Below are positions 9,048-18,569 of a stretch of 64,000 nucleotides of DNA, one piece after another (position 1 is the stretch's first letter; every line of letters starts with the position of its first letter). Source of the stretch: Betaproteobacteria bacterium. GTDB taxonomy: Bacteria > Pseudomonadota > Gammaproteobacteria > Burkholderiales > JAEUOS01. The position numbers were made by a program, and so were the translations under genes. The stretch spans positions 222,039 through 286,038 of the forward strand of contig JAQGMJ010000030.1 in assembly GCA_028292405.1 (NCBI GenBank), in the 5' to 3' direction. The notes beneath the pieces were generated by a model. It had not been told where the DNA came from and made no database searches. It saw only the letters and a program-made list of their open reading frames with translations.

Positions 9048-10364
9048 TTACAGCCGCCCGGCGCGCTTGATGTCGAGATAGCGGTTGACCAGGGCGATGG
9101 GGAGTTTTTGCGGTTCGACGTCGAGCACCATGGCGCCGCTGCGCTCGATACGTTTCAGGGCGCGCTGGCGCTCGAAAGCATAGTCCACCGCGGCGACGTG
9201 GGTGACGGCGGTGTCGAGGTCGCGCACCGGTTCGCGCAGTTTTTCGTCCAGGGTGGGTTCGCGCAGCGAGGCGAACAGCACCAGGTGGCGACCGGTGAGC
9301 AGGCGCAGGGCGGGGGCCAGGGTTTCGTCGTCCTCGTCGCGCAGGTTGGAGAGCACGATCACCAGGGCGCGGCGCTTCAGGCGCGCGGAAAGGTTGACGG
9401 CGGCTTGCGTGTAATCAGGTACGTCGAGGCTGGGCTGCACGTCGTAGAGGCCGTTGAGCAGCACGCTGACGGCGGCGCCCGACTTGCGCGGGGCGGCGAA
9501 GCGCGGGGTCTCGGTGGCGAAGGTGAGGTAGCCCACCGCGTCGCCCTGGCGCAGCGAGACGTAGCCCAGCAGCAGCGCGGCGTTGAGCACGTGGTCGAAG
9601 TGCGTGAGGTGAGTGGCCGAGAGGTCGGTGGCGCTCATGCGCCGGCCGCAGTCGATCAGGAAGACGATGTGCTGGTCGCGCTCGTCCCGGTATTCGCGCG
9701 AGATCAGCTTGCGCATGCGCGAGGTGGCGTTCCAGTCGACCTGGCGCTGGCTGTCGCCTTCGCGGTATTCGCGCAGCTGATGAAAGTCCATGCCTTCGCC
9801 GCGGCGGCGGCGCTGCAGCACGCCGATTTGCGACAGGCGGTTGTCGGTGGCGAGCAGGGCGTAGCCGGAGATGGCGGCGAAATTCGGGAAGACCCGTACC
9901 GTCTGCGTTTCACCGAGAGCGATCTTGCGCTCCCACAGGCGCATCGGCGAGGCGACGCGCACGTCGCACTGGCCGAAAGTGAGGTCGCCGCGATGGATAG
10001 GCGTGTAACGATAGGCGATTTGCGCGCTGCGCTCATTGGGCAGCGCCAGGCTCAAAGGCAAGAGCTCTGCGATACCGGCTTGCGGGTGGTGGTCGTAGAG
10101 CGCCAGGCGCAGGCCGCGGCCGCTGTGGTTGGCCAGGCGCAGCATCACGTCCTTGGGCACGCCTACCGGCCAGGAGGCGGGGACGCAGCGTTCGAGCGTC
10201 AGGTCCAGCGGCCTTCGCGCCAGCATCCAGTCGGCCACCAGGGCGACGCCGAACACGCCGCCGGCGATCTGCCAGGGCAACAGGGCGGGCGGCCATAGCG
10301 AGGCGGCAATGCCCAGCAGCAGCCAGGCAAGGGCGTAGGCGAGGGCGGAAGAGCCAGGACGCAT
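9048..10364 (-). CDS. DUF58 domain protein
   Basis: A 438-residue protein with an N-terminal membrane segment pair (about residues 8-45) and a DUF58 / von Willebrand A-like domain. The DUF58 signature is clear: GMDFHQLREYREGDSQRQVD followed by WNATSRMRKLISREY, and then a VFLIDCG strand resembling a vWA beta-strand. It is the last gene of the leftward MoxR cluster and starts 30 bases after moxR ends. MoxR ATPases with DUF58 partners are thought to act as a chaperone or maturation module; the client here is not known. Confidence 0.88.
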   Translation of the reverse strand: MRPGSSALAYALAWLLLGIAASLWPPALLPWQIAGGVFGVALVADWMLARRPLDLTLERCVPASWPVGVPKDVMLRLANHSGRGLRLALYDHHPQAGIAELLPLSLALPNERSAQIAYRYTPIHRGDLTFGQCDVRVASPMRLWERKIALGETQTVRVFPNFAAISGYALLATDNRLSQIGVLQRRRRGEGMDFHQLREYREGDSQRQVDWNATSRMRKLISREYRDERDQHIVFLIDCGRRMSATDLSATHLTHFDHVLNAALLLGYVSLRQGDAVGYLTFATETPRFAAPRKSGAAVSVLLNGLYDVQPSLDVPDYTQAAVNLSARLKRRALVIVLSNLRDEDDETLAPALRLLTGRHLVLFASLREPTLDEKLREPVRDLDTAVTHVAAVDYAFERQRALKRIERSGAMVLDVEPQKLPIALVNRYLDIKRAGRL

Positions 10365-10394
10365 CAGGGTGTAGTGCGAATTTTCAAAAGCGAT

Positions 10395-11369
10395 TTACTG
10401 GCGCGGTGCCGGCACCTGCTCCAGCAGCGCCAGCACCAGGCTGTCGCTGCCGCGGCCTTCGATTTCCAGTTCAGGCGCGGCGGCGATGCGGTGGCGCAAA
10501 GCCGGCAGGGCGGCGCGCTTGACGTCGTCCGGCGTGACGTAAGGGCGGCCGGCCATCAGCGCGTAGCCGCGCGCGGCGCGCACGATGGCAATGGCACCGC
10601 GCGGGCCGGCGCCGGCGGCGATGCCGGGGAACTCGCGGGTCTTGCGCGCCAGGCGCACGGCGTAGTCCAGCACTTGCTCATCCACATCGACGTTGGCGCC
10701 GTATTGCTGCAGGCCGGTGATGGTGGCGGGCTTGATCAGCGTCTGCACCGCGTCCACCGCGAGCTTGTCGCCGACCTTGCCGGCCGTCACCGCGCGGGTC
10801 ATCGCCACTTCCTCGGCGTGGGCCGGGTAGTCGATGCGCACCTTGAGCAGGAAGCGGTCGAGCTGGGCTTCGGGCAGGGGGTAGGTGCCTTCCTGCTCCA
10901 CCGGGTTTTGGGTGGCCAGCACCATGAAGGGCAGGGGCAGGATGTGCGGCGTGCCTTCGATGGTGACCTGGCCTTCCTGCATTACTTCAAGCAGGGCGGC
11001 CTGGGTCTTGGCGGGGGCGCGGTTGATTTCGTCGGCCAGCAAGAGGTTGGTGAACACCGGGCCCTTGCGGGTGGAAAACTGGCCGCTGGCGGGGTCGTAA
11101 ATCGTATGACCTGTCACGTCGGAGGGCATCAAGTCAGGAGTGAACTGGATGCGGCCGAAGCTGCCGTCGAAGGTCTTGGCGAGTGCGCGCACCAGCAGTG
11201 TCTTGCCGAGACCCGGCACGCCTTCGATCAGCACGTGGCCGGCGGCAATCAGGGCGACTAACACCTGTTCGATGACGGCGGTCTGGCCGACGACGGCGTT
11301 GGCGATCTGGTCGCGCATGGCTTGCAGCACGCGCGAGCTTTGGGAGAGTTGTTCTTCGGTAAGAGCCAT
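10395..11369 (-). CDS. MoxR-family AAA+ ATPase
   Basis: A 324-residue AAA+ ATPase of the MoxR group, a probable chaperone working with the neighbouring DUF58 and membrane proteins. Walker A is GVPGLGKT, Walker B and its surroundings read LLADEINRAPAKTQAALLEV, sensor 1 lies in VLATQNPVEQEGTYPLPEAQ, with the arginine-rich LDRFLLKV segment after it. The start MALTEEQLSQ at 11369 is chosen because AAGGAA lies seven bases upstream; a farther in-frame ATG would contain that ribosome site inside the gene. It follows DUF4350 after a 145-base gap containing a strong hairpin, so it may have its own expression level. Confidence 0.93.
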   Translation of the reverse strand: MALTEEQLSQSSRVLQAMRDQIANAVVGQTAVIEQVLVALIAAGHVLIEGVPGLGKTLLVRALAKTFDGSFGRIQFTPDLMPSDVTGHTIYDPASGQFSTRKGPVFTNLLLADEINRAPAKTQAALLEVMQEGQVTIEGTPHILPLPFMVLATQNPVEQEGTYPLPEAQLDRFLLKVRIDYPAHAEEVAMTRAVTAGKVGDKLAVDAVQTLIKPATITGLQQYGANVDVDEQVLDYAVRLARKTREFPGIAAGAGPRGAIAIVRAARGYALMAGRPYVTPDDVKRAALPALRHRIAAAPELEIEGRGSDSLVLALLEQVPAPRQ

Positions 11370-11440
11370 TAACGTTCCTTCAGGCAAAAGCGGAGCTTTC
11401 TTTTAAAAGAAGGCTGCCGTTTTTGCCTGGTTAAAGTTTG

Positions 11441-11474
11441 TGTGAAATCGCCGGCAAAGCCGGACAATTTCACA
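11441..11474. promoter_or_regulatory. Strong hairpin between the DUF4350 gene and moxR
   Basis: Outer arms TGTGAAAT and ATTTCACA enclose inner arms CCGGC and GCCGG around an AAA loop. On the minus strand no U-run follows, so it is not a standard terminator. It may protect or separate the moxR-DUF58 transcript, or be a protein-binding site. Confidence 0.5.
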
Positions 11475-11514
11475 AGAAAAATTCCACAAAGCAACAAAAT
11501 CGAAAGCAAATCAG

Positions 11515-12744
11515 CTAGAGCTTTTCAAGCAAACGTTGCAGCACGCGCACATTGCGCACGAATTCGGTGGCGTTTTGTACGGGGGTGTCGAGGGCACGCG
11601 CGACGGCTTCTTCGCGCACGCCGATCAGGCGCGCCAGTTCGCGGTTGCGCTCGCCCGGGCGGCGGCTGGACAAGCCGGGGCGGCGCTCGGCCAGGCGCTT
11701 GTCGAAGGCGCCGCGCAGCTTGGCGTAGACGGCGTGAGGGTTGAGATACTTCCAGAAAAACCGGCCGCTGGCCTCGAGGTGGGCGGCCAGGCGCTGCTCG
11801 GCCGGCGGCGGCTCGGGGGTGAGCGGGCCGAAGCGCGGGATCACCCGCGCCAGCCAGAGCACGAGCAGGGCGGCGAAGGCGGCAATCGCCATCCAGGCTT
11901 CGTTGAACAGCATTTGCGCCAGCGAGACCTGGTCGTTGCCCCAGATCAGACGCACGGGATGCTTGGCGTAATCGGGGTTGAGGCGCAGCAGGGTCATCAG
12001 TACTTCGGCATGGTCGAGCTTGCCGATGTTGGTGGGCTGGGCGCGCTCTTCCTTGATGCGCATGGTGCCGTTGTAGGTGAGCCAGTCGAAGTTGGACACC
12101 ACGGTGATCTGCCCCTTGCCGCGCGCCAGGTGCAGCATGCGCAGGCCGAGGGCGTTTTCGACTCTCCACTGCGCGCGGTTTTTCGGGTCGGCCAGGCTTT
12201 GATACGGCGAGAACTGCACCTGCAGCACGCGAGGGTTGCCGGGAATGGAGACGTCGGTGAGGCGCTCGTTCCACAGGGTCTGGCGCTCGGCGGGGGTGAA
12301 CGGGGCCTTGGGGTCGGCGCGGGGCGGTCGCGGAATGCGCGGCTGCGGGCGGCGCTCGATGTCCAGCGCGGTCAGCAGCGGGTCGGGGCGGCCGGGGTAC
12401 TCGGCCTCGACGATCAGGTGGCCGCCGTGCTCGACCCAGGCCAGCACTTGCGCGACGCGCTCCTGCGTCATGACGACGTGACGGCGGTCGCCCAGCATGA
12501 CGGTGCCACCGGCCTGCCAGGCGCCGAACTTGGTGCCGGCGGTGGCCGAGGGCTTGCGCTCTTCGACCTGCACGTTCATCCGGCCGAGAAAGCGCTTCAT
12601 CGCCAGGTAAGGGTCTTCGGCTGCCTCGCCTTTCAGGCCCTTGTAGACGTGCTCGGGCACATGTTCGAAATTCTTGAACCACCAGATCGTGCCCAAACCG
12701 AGGGCCGCGATCAGCAGGCAGCCGATGATGGTGGAAAACCTCAT
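11515..12744 (-). CDS. DUF4350 domain membrane-anchored protein
   Basis: A 409-residue protein with an N-terminal membrane anchor (about 5-23), a soluble DUF4350 region that includes VLAWVEHGGHLIVEAEYPGR, and a second membrane segment in AWMAIAAFAALLVLWLARVI, followed by a basic cytoplasmic tail. The start overlaps the stop of the DUF4129 gene by four bases (ATGA), so the two are translationally coupled. Proteins of this kind occur in MoxR clusters, where they are presumed to form a membrane complex; no enzyme motif is visible. Confidence 0.82.
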   Translation of the reverse strand: MRFSTIIGCLLIAALGLGTIWWFKNFEHVPEHVYKGLKGEAAEDPYLAMKRFLGRMNVQVEERKPSATAGTKFGAWQAGGTVMLGDRRHVVMTQERVAQVLAWVEHGGHLIVEAEYPGRPDPLLTALDIERRPQPRIPRPPRADPKAPFTPAERQTLWNERLTDVSIPGNPRVLQVQFSPYQSLADPKNRAQWRVENALGLRMLHLARGKGQITVVSNFDWLTYNGTMRIKEERAQPTNIGKLDHAEVLMTLLRLNPDYAKHPVRLIWGNDQVSLAQMLFNEAWMAIAAFAALLVLWLARVIPRFGPLTPEPPPAEQRLAAHLEASGRFFWKYLNPHAVYAKLRGAFDKRLAERRPGLSSRRPGERNRELARLIGVREEAVARALDTPVQNATEFVRNVRVLQRLLEKL

Positions 12745-14369
12745 GCCGGCACCGCCCGTGGGCCGGCGCCGGAGGCGCCTTCGGTATCGGGCACGGTGAA
12801 GTGCGTGGCCCAGGTGTCGATCAGGCGCGCGACTTCGGCGTTTTCCGGCTTGCGGCCGGCGTAGGCAATCAGGCTCCAGGCGGCGGCGAGCTGCTCGAAA
12901 TAGGCGGCCGTGGCCGGCGGGCCGGCGCGGGCGACGCGGCGCACGCAGTCGCCCTCGGTGTCGCCGGCGGCGATTTCGACATCGCGCTCATGGATCAGCA
13001 GCGATAGCGAGGCGCGGTAGAGCAGGGCCAGGGCGCCGCGCATGTTGCCTTCGGCCAGGAGGGCGCGGGCGGCGGCGGGCACGTCGTCGGGCAGGCTTTC
13101 GGGGCGCAGGTCGAGGCCGAACATCGCGTCCGGCTTGACGCGGTGCATGCGGAAGTTGTCCTTGAACCAGCCGAAGCGGGTAGCCAGCAGGTAGAGCAGC
13201 CAGGCCAGCACGACGATGGCGATCACCCAGAGGCCGCCGCGCAGCAGTTCGCCGACGAACTGCATGAAGCGGAAAAAGCCGTCGCCGAAGCGTGGCGGCT
13301 TGCCCGGGTCGCTCGGCTTGCCGGTGTAGCGCCAGACTTTTTCGTCGGCGTATTCGTTGAACTCGGGCGCAGCGAGCACCTGGCGGACGGCGGTTTTTTC
13401 CTTGCTCGGCTCCTTCGCTTCCTTGGCGGCCTGGGCCGGCGTGGGCTTGGGCAGCACCGGGTCGGACTGCGCGGTGGCGGCGCTGTCGGGCTCATCCTCG
13501 TCCTGTGCTTCCTGCGCGTATGAGGAACTTGGCAGCGCGCAGGCGATGGCGAGAATGCCGGCCAGCAACAGGGCGAGGGCGCCGGGGAGAACGGTGACGG
13601 GCTTGGTTTGTTCCTCGATGCGCGCGGCCATGCGCTTGAAGGCGACTTCGAGGTCCCAGCCTTCGAGGGCGGTGCGCCGGCTCAGGTACAGCGCGAAGCC
13701 GCTGGCGACGTAAAAGGGCTCGAGCACGCATTCGGCCACGACGTAGGCGGCGCAGGTGAGGTACTGGCTGATGACGCTGCCGGACGTGTCGCGGAAAAAG
13801 GCGAAGATCAGCGGCTCGATGTGCAGGTCGTCGGGCGCCAGCAGGCCGATCAGGCCATTGAGGCCGAAGATCAGGACGAAAATGAACAGCCAGACTGCCA
13901 ACGTGAGCCAGACCGCGTGGCCGCGCAGCTTTTTGTCCAGCACCCGCAGGCGCTCGCGCCCGGGTTTGCCGGTCTGGCCTTCGAGCTGGCGCACCGGCAG
14001 GTGAAAGCTGCGCGCGAAATCGAGGCGGCCGTAGGTGAGGGCGGCGACGAGGCCGGTGCGCGGAATGGTGGTGAGCGAGTCCAGCGTTTTGCGCCAGGGC
14101 GGCGCGGCGCTGAACACTGCCTGCGCCAGCACGGAGAGGGCGATGCGGTCGGCCGCCGGCTTGAACCACCAGAGCAGCGGCAGCGCCGCCCAGACCGGCA
14201 GGTCGAGGAAAAAAACGATGGCCTGCACCACTATGGCCAGCAGGACGAAGATCGCGCTGAAGGGGACGAACAGCCGGGCGCCGGTGTTGCGCGCCAGGGC
14301 CACGCCGAGATCGAAGGCTTCCCAGGCGTTGCGCTCGCGCAGGTCCAGCGTGAGGCCGTCAATCCGCAT
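12741..14369 (-). CDS. DUF4129 domain membrane protein
   Basis: A 542-residue multi-pass membrane protein. Hydrophobic segments lie near residues 33-70, 155-180, 265-287 and 370-392, and a charged, proline/lysine-rich loop around 290-330 separates the halves. The C-terminal soluble part (ARALLAEGNMRGALALLYRA and following) matches the DUF4129 region found beside transglutaminase and MoxR genes. It overlaps the SpoIIM-like gene by 11 bases and DUF4350 by four. It probably belongs to the same membrane assembly as its neighbours. Confidence 0.82.
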   Translation of the reverse strand: MRIDGLTLDLRERNAWEAFDLGVALARNTGARLFVPFSAIFVLLAIVVQAIVFFLDLPVWAALPLLWWFKPAADRIALSVLAQAVFSAAPPWRKTLDSLTTIPRTGLVAALTYGRLDFARSFHLPVRQLEGQTGKPGRERLRVLDKKLRGHAVWLTLAVWLFIFVLIFGLNGLIGLLAPDDLHIEPLIFAFFRDTSGSVISQYLTCAAYVVAECVLEPFYVASGFALYLSRRTALEGWDLEVAFKRMAARIEEQTKPVTVLPGALALLLAGILAIACALPSSSYAQEAQDEDEPDSAATAQSDPVLPKPTPAQAAKEAKEPSKEKTAVRQVLAAPEFNEYADEKVWRYTGKPSDPGKPPRFGDGFFRFMQFVGELLRGGLWVIAIVVLAWLLYLLATRFGWFKDNFRMHRVKPDAMFGLDLRPESLPDDVPAAARALLAEGNMRGALALLYRASLSLLIHERDVEIAAGDTEGDCVRRVARAGPPATAAYFEQLAAAWSLIAYAGRKPENAEVARLIDTWATHFTVPDTEGASGAGPRAVPA

Positions 14370-15333
14370 TGCGGCCCCGCCCGGCGAACAGGAAGTAGGC
14401 GATGAACAGCGCCCAGAAGGTCAGGCCGACGCCGATTTTCAGGGCGAACGGCGTGCTGCCGATCGATGACCAGAAGGCTTCGATGAACGCAGCGCACAGG
14501 GTCATGCCGGCGGCGCCGTAAAGCAGGCGCACGGCGACCTTGGCTGACTCCTTGAGCGCCGCGCCGCGCGTGAGCTGGCCTGGAGAAACCAGTGCCCAGC
14601 CGAGCTTCAGTCCTGCGGCGCCGGAGATAGCCGCGCCGATCAGCTCCCAGGCGCTGTGGCCGGCGACGAAGCCCCAGAAGGTCTGGATATAACCCTGCTG
14701 CGTCAGGTAGCCGGCCACCGCGCCGATCTGCATGCCGTTGAACAGCAGGTAGAACACCGAGCCGATGCCGAAGAACAGGCCGGTGGCGAAGCATTGGAAG
14801 TCGATCCCGACGTTGTGCTTGATGTAGTAGCCCCACATCATGGTCTGGCTTTCGGCGCTGTGGCTGGGGCCCAGCGCCTGGTTGGCCGGGTTGTACATGC
14901 CCTCGTAGCTGCGCAGCTGGTCCGGCGTGAGCAGGTAGTGGACGAACTCGGGAAAGTGCTGCAGCAGCGCGATCATGCCGAACATCGGGATGAACAGCAG
15001 GGCGGCGGCAATCCACACCACCAGCGACTCGCGGCGCACCAGGGCGGGAAAGCCGCCGCCGATGAATTCGATCACCGCGGCCAGCAGGTTGCCGCGCGAG
15101 CCGTAGAAGCGCTGGTGGCCGCGCAGGGCCAGCAGGTTCAGGCGGTCCACCAGTTCCGGGCTGTAAGCGCGGCTTTGCGCCAGCGCCAGGTCGTGCGTCA
15201 CCTGGCGGTACTGGCGCGGCCAGTCGCCGGCGGCTTGCTCGCGTTCCTCGCCTTTGCGGCGCAGGCTTTTCAGGCGCGCGTCGAAGGCTTGCCAGGCGGC
15301 GCCGTGTCCGGTTTCGAAGGCGTTCTGGTTCAT
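14359..15333 (-). CDS. SpoIIM-like (stage II sporulation protein M family) membrane protein
   Basis: A 324-residue integral membrane protein of the SpoIIM/DUF95 family. The first 100 residues are soluble and charged; from about 105 on there are five or six membrane segments with the family-typical run FFGIGSVFYLLFNGMQIGAV and the HSAWELIGAAISGAAGLKLG segment. The organism is not a spore former in any visible way; in Proteobacteria this family travels with RDD, MoxR and DUF58 genes, as here. Overlaps both neighbours (ATGA with the RDD gene upstream, 11 bases with DUF4129). Confidence 0.88.
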   Translation of the reverse strand: MNQNAFETGHGAAWQAFDARLKSLRRKGEEREQAAGDWPRQYRQVTHDLALAQSRAYSPELVDRLNLLALRGHQRFYGSRGNLLAAVIEFIGGGFPALVRRESLVVWIAAALLFIPMFGMIALLQHFPEFVHYLLTPDQLRSYEGMYNPANQALGPSHSAESQTMMWGYYIKHNVGIDFQCFATGLFFGIGSVFYLLFNGMQIGAVAGYLTQQGYIQTFWGFVAGHSAWELIGAAISGAAGLKLGWALVSPGQLTRGAALKESAKVAVRLLYGAAGMTLCAAFIEAFWSSIGSTPFALKIGVGLTFWALFIAYFLFAGRGRNAD

Positions 15334-16001
15334 TTGTTGTGGTGCCTGGCGATGCCGAGGATCACCCGCGCCGGCACCCTGTTGTTACCCACCAGCGGGC
15401 CGGCATGCGAGGCCACCTCGTCGGCGCGCTCTTCGGTCAGCAGGGCATGGCGTTCGGCGAAGTTGAGCACGGCACGGCGCTCGGCCAGGCTCAGGGGAAA
15501 GGCAGGCATCAGCGGCGGCACGTCGGGCAGGGCGCCGCGCATGCGCACGCGGTCGCGGTACACCACCACGGTGCCGGCGGCCAGGTCGCCTAAGCGCTTG
15601 AAGTCGCGCGAGAACAGCATGGAAATCAGGCCGAAGGCCCAGAGCATGGGCAAGAAGTCAACGATGCGCAGCAGGTTGCGCGTGACCGAGGCGCCGACGG
15701 TGACGGGGGTGCCGTTGTCGTTGACCACCATCAGGCTGAAGGCACGCTTGCCCGGCGTGGCGCCGTTCCACCAGATTTCGAAGGCGACCGGGTAAAACCA
15801 TTCGAGCAGAAAGAACAGGATCAGGCCGGGACCGGTGCCGCTGCGGCCGAAAATCGCCACCACCTGGATCAGCGCCAGCAAGATGGCACCGCGGATCAGC
15901 AAGTCGGTGGCGAAGGCGTAGGCGCGCGGCACCGGCCCGGCCAGGCGCAGCGAAAGCTCGATGCCTTCGGGAGTGGGAACGCGGCGCAGGGTATCAAGCA
16001 T
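15330..16001 (-). CDS. RDD family membrane protein
   Basis: A 223-residue protein with the RDD domain: the TPEGIELSLRLAGPVPRAYA start, the Arg/Asp-containing first membrane segment (AYAFATDLLIRGAILLALIQ), NGATPGKRAFSLMVV, and RDFKRLGDLAAGTVVVYRD. Three membrane segments are predicted. I start it at 16001 (MLDTLRRVPTPEG), where relatives begin; an in-frame ATG at 16046 would add 15 residues and neither site has a good ribosome sequence. First gene of the coupled cluster that runs down to DUF58. Confidence 0.85.
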   Translation of the reverse strand: MLDTLRRVPTPEGIELSLRLAGPVPRAYAFATDLLIRGAILLALIQVVAIFGRSGTGPGLILFFLLEWFYPVAFEIWWNGATPGKRAFSLMVVNDNGTPVTVGASVTRNLLRIVDFLPMLWAFGLISMLFSRDFKRLGDLAAGTVVVYRDRVRMRGALPDVPPLMPAFPLSLAERRAVLNFAERHALLTEERADEVASHAGPLVGNNRVPARVILGIARHHNK

Positions 16002-16162
16002 GGCGGGCCACGGCGGCAAAGGGCCGGACGCGGCAGGCCGGGCCATGAATGCAAAACAGCGGGAGGCGGGTCGCGGGGCCTGCGGACAAGGGGGACGAGT
16101 GCTTCATGGTCTTGTTGTTTGCGCCATGCTAACACGGCGGCGCGAGCCTCCGGGGGAACCTT

Positions 16163-16936
16163 TCAGGGCGCCGGCGCCGGTTCCGGAAAGACCGCGGCGT
16201 AGCTGGAATAAAAGGAGCAGACCATCGCCCCCATTACCGCGAACATGTACGGCATGATGATGAAAGAGGCCACTGTCACGCCGCGCATGTCGGCCGACAG
16301 CACCAGCCCCAGGACGATGGCGATGACCAGTGGCACCGCCAGCATGAAGAACATCCAGCCCAGGCCGTAGACCAGGAAGGCGCGCCAATTGCGCAAGCCG
16401 GCAAACACGCTGAAGAACAGGGCTTTGGAAGCGGGCATGTCTTTCCAGTGCGCCAGCGCGGGAGCGAACCAGAAAGCCAGCATCACCGGGGCGAACAGGC
16501 CCATGAAGGCGAGCATGCCCGGGCGCAGCGCGATTGCCTGCTTGGCGTCTACCGCGCCGGAAAACCAGGCGCGCACGAAGAGGCCGCCGTCGAACAGGCC
16601 GCTGCCCGCCAGCGCCAACGCGAAACCGCCGAGATAAATCAGGCCGAGGCGGAACTGGGCGACGCGGTGGCGCGCGAAAGGCTCGAAAATGTGCCGCAGC
16701 GAAGGCGGCGTGCCGTTCTGCGCCGCGCGGCAGGCAACCATCAAACCGGCGGAAATGCCCGGCACCAGGCACAGCGCGAGCATCGGCCCCACCAGCGGCA
16801 CCACGCCGGCCAAGGCCAGGGCGATCCAGTAGAAAAACAGCAGCAGCAGCCAGAGCGCGGCATAGGCGCGAAACAGGGCGAACCCGTGCGTGACCCAGAG
16901 CCAGCCGTGCAGGGCGGGGAGGATGACGGGTTCCAT
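16163..16936 (-). CDS. BPSS1780-family integral membrane protein
   Basis: A 257-residue protein with about six membrane segments in three pairs, starting with GWLWVTHGFALFRAYAALW, which is typical of the BPSS1780 family known from Burkholderiales. No function is established. It precedes the RDD gene by 160 bases on the same strand and might share a promoter with the MoxR cluster, though the gap is larger than elsewhere in that cluster. Confidence 0.8.
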   Translation of the reverse strand: MEPVILPALHGWLWVTHGFALFRAYAALWLLLLFFYWIALALAGVVPLVGPMLALCLVPGISAGLMVACRAAQNGTPPSLRHIFEPFARHRVAQFRLGLIYLGGFALALAGSGLFDGGLFVRAWFSGAVDAKQAIALRPGMLAFMGLFAPVMLAFWFAPALAHWKDMPASKALFFSVFAGLRNWRAFLVYGLGWMFFMLAVPLVIAIVLGLVLSADMRGVTVASFIIMPYMFAVMGAMVCSFYSSYAAVFPEPAPAP

Positions 16937-17000
16937 TGGCTAGAGAGGGATTTTCACGAGGTGCCGCACCGGCGTACCGCTGCCAGTGTAGCGCGCCGGC

Positions 17001-17954
17001 CTAGAGCCAGGGCGCGGCGACGCCCGCGCGGCGCAGGGCAAGGATGCGTTCGAAATGCCCGGGGTCGTGCGGGGTGATCAGCTCGCCCGGGCGCGGCAGG
17101 TGGAAGTCGAACAGACGCGACAGCCAGAAGCGCAGCGCGCCGGCGCGCAGCATCACCGGCCAGGCGGCTTGCTCGCCGGGGGTGAACGGGCGCACCGCCG
17201 CATAGGCCTGAAGGAACACCCGTGCCTGCGCTTCCACCAGTTGGCCGGCGGCGGCGCCTTCGCGCACGATGCACCAGTCGTTGACGCAGACGGCGACGTC
17301 GAACAACAGGCAGTCCCAGCCGGCGAAGTAGAAGTCAATGAAGCCGCCCAGTACGTCATTGTCGAACAGCACGTTGTCGCGGAACAGGTCGGCATGGATC
17401 GGGCCGCGCGGCAATTCATCGAGGCGGTGCGAAGCCTGGAAGCGCAGCTCGTCGGCCAGCATGGCCTGCCTGCCAGAGTCGAGAAAGGGCATTACGCGCG
17501 GCGCGGTGACGGCCCACCAATGCGGGCCGCGCGGATTTTCCTGCTTGTTCGCGTAGCTCTGGCCGGCCAGGTGCATGCGCGCCAGGGTCGCCGCGACCTG
17601 CGCGCGGTCGGCGCCGCTGGGCTGCATGTGCGAGCGGCCGGGCAGGCGGCGCACGATGGCGGCAGGCTTGCCCTTGAGTTCGCTGAAATGCCGGCCGGCA
17701 CGGTCCGGCACCGGGCCAGGGCAAGGGACGCCGTTCTGCTCCAGGTGCGCGGTGAGGCCAAGGTAAAACGGCAACTCGGCGGCACTGAGTTTTTCGAAAA
17801 TCGTCAGAACGAAATCGCCGGTGCTGGTGCCGAGGAAAAAATTGCTGTTTTCGATGCCGGAAGCGATGCCGGTCAGGCTGCGCAACTCGCCGGCGTCGTA
17901 TTGCGACAGCCAGGGGCGCAATTCATCTTCGGTCAGTGAAGTGAAGACGGCCAT
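17001..17954 (-). CDS. thrB: Homoserine kinase (ThrB, APH-fold type)
   Basis: A 317-residue cytoplasmic kinase that phosphorylates homoserine in threonine synthesis. It is of the choline-kinase-like fold: GIASGIENSNFFLGTSTGDF is the glycine-rich loop region, and GPIHADLFRDNVLFDND contains the catalytic Asp and Asn, followed by GGFIDFYFAGWDCLLFDVAV with the metal-binding Asp. The start at 17954 (MAVFTSLTEDEL) matches the family; the longer frame to 18023 does not. The DUF2782 gene lies upstream on the same strand, a pairing common in Burkholderiales. Confidence 0.92.
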   Translation of the reverse strand: MAVFTSLTEDELRPWLSQYDAGELRSLTGIASGIENSNFFLGTSTGDFVLTIFEKLSAAELPFYLGLTAHLEQNGVPCPGPVPDRAGRHFSELKGKPAAIVRRLPGRSHMQPSGADRAQVAATLARMHLAGQSYANKQENPRGPHWWAVTAPRVMPFLDSGRQAMLADELRFQASHRLDELPRGPIHADLFRDNVLFDNDVLGGFIDFYFAGWDCLLFDVAVCVNDWCIVREGAAAGQLVEAQARVFLQAYAAVRPFTPGEQAAWPVMLRAGALRFWLSRLFDFHLPRPGELITPHDPGHFERILALRRAGVAAPWL

Positions 17955-18097
17955 ATCAATTGGCCAACAGGGGAACGAAGCGGCTCGGCATGTCGAGGGC
18001 GGATAGGACGAAAAATGGAACAACGGACAATCCGGAACCGATTGTCCCGTATTTCCGCGATTTTACCGGGCGCGGCGCACTCGGCCGCAGAACATCT

Positions 18098-18466
18098 TCA
18101 GAAGGTGCCGATCACCCACATCGGCACGCTCAGATGGCCGGCATCGGACGGGCCGCCGCCAGGGCCGAATTTGCCGGTGCCGTCCTGGTCGACCAGCACA
18201 TAGGGCGGGGCTTTCGGCGGGGTGACGCGGACCATGTAGAGCTTGCCGCCGATACGGAATTCTTCCACCTTGTCTTCGCCGCGCTGGAAGGTGGTGACCA
18301 CCGGCTCCTTGCTCGGGTCGATCTTGATTTGCGGCGGCGGCGGAATCTGGTCGGGTGGCAGGGGCTCGAGATTGGGCGGCTGCTGCGCGAACGCGAGCGA
18401 AACCGGGAAACTCAGTAGCAGTACCAGCAGGCGAGGCAGGCGAACAAGCGAAGAAAGAGAGCGCAT
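18098..18466 (-). CDS. DUF2782 exported protein
   Basis: A 122-residue protein with a signal peptide ending near residue 27 (SLAFAQQ), a proline-rich linker (LPPDQIPPPPQ) and the small DUF2782 domain (VEEFRIGGKLYMVRVTPPKA). Probably periplasmic; the function of the family is unknown. It lies upstream of thrB on the same strand with a 143-base gap. Confidence 0.85.
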   Translation of the reverse strand: MRSLSSLVRLPRLLVLLLSFPVSLAFAQQPPNLEPLPPDQIPPPPQIKIDPSKEPVVTTFQRGEDKVEEFRIGGKLYMVRVTPPKAPPYVLVDQDGTGKFGPGGGPSDAGHLSVPMWVIGTF

Positions 18467-18569
18467 GGGGTCATTGTATCAAGTGGGTGGGGCCGCGTAA
18501 GGCTGACGGAGCAAGCGCGATACCCGGCGAGGAAGGCACTGCGGGCTACAGTTGCCGCAGCGCATGCGC

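Noticed and set aside
11441-11474. Intrinsic terminator for the DUF4350 transcript
   Set aside because: On the minus strand the hairpin is followed by a mixed sequence, not a U-run.
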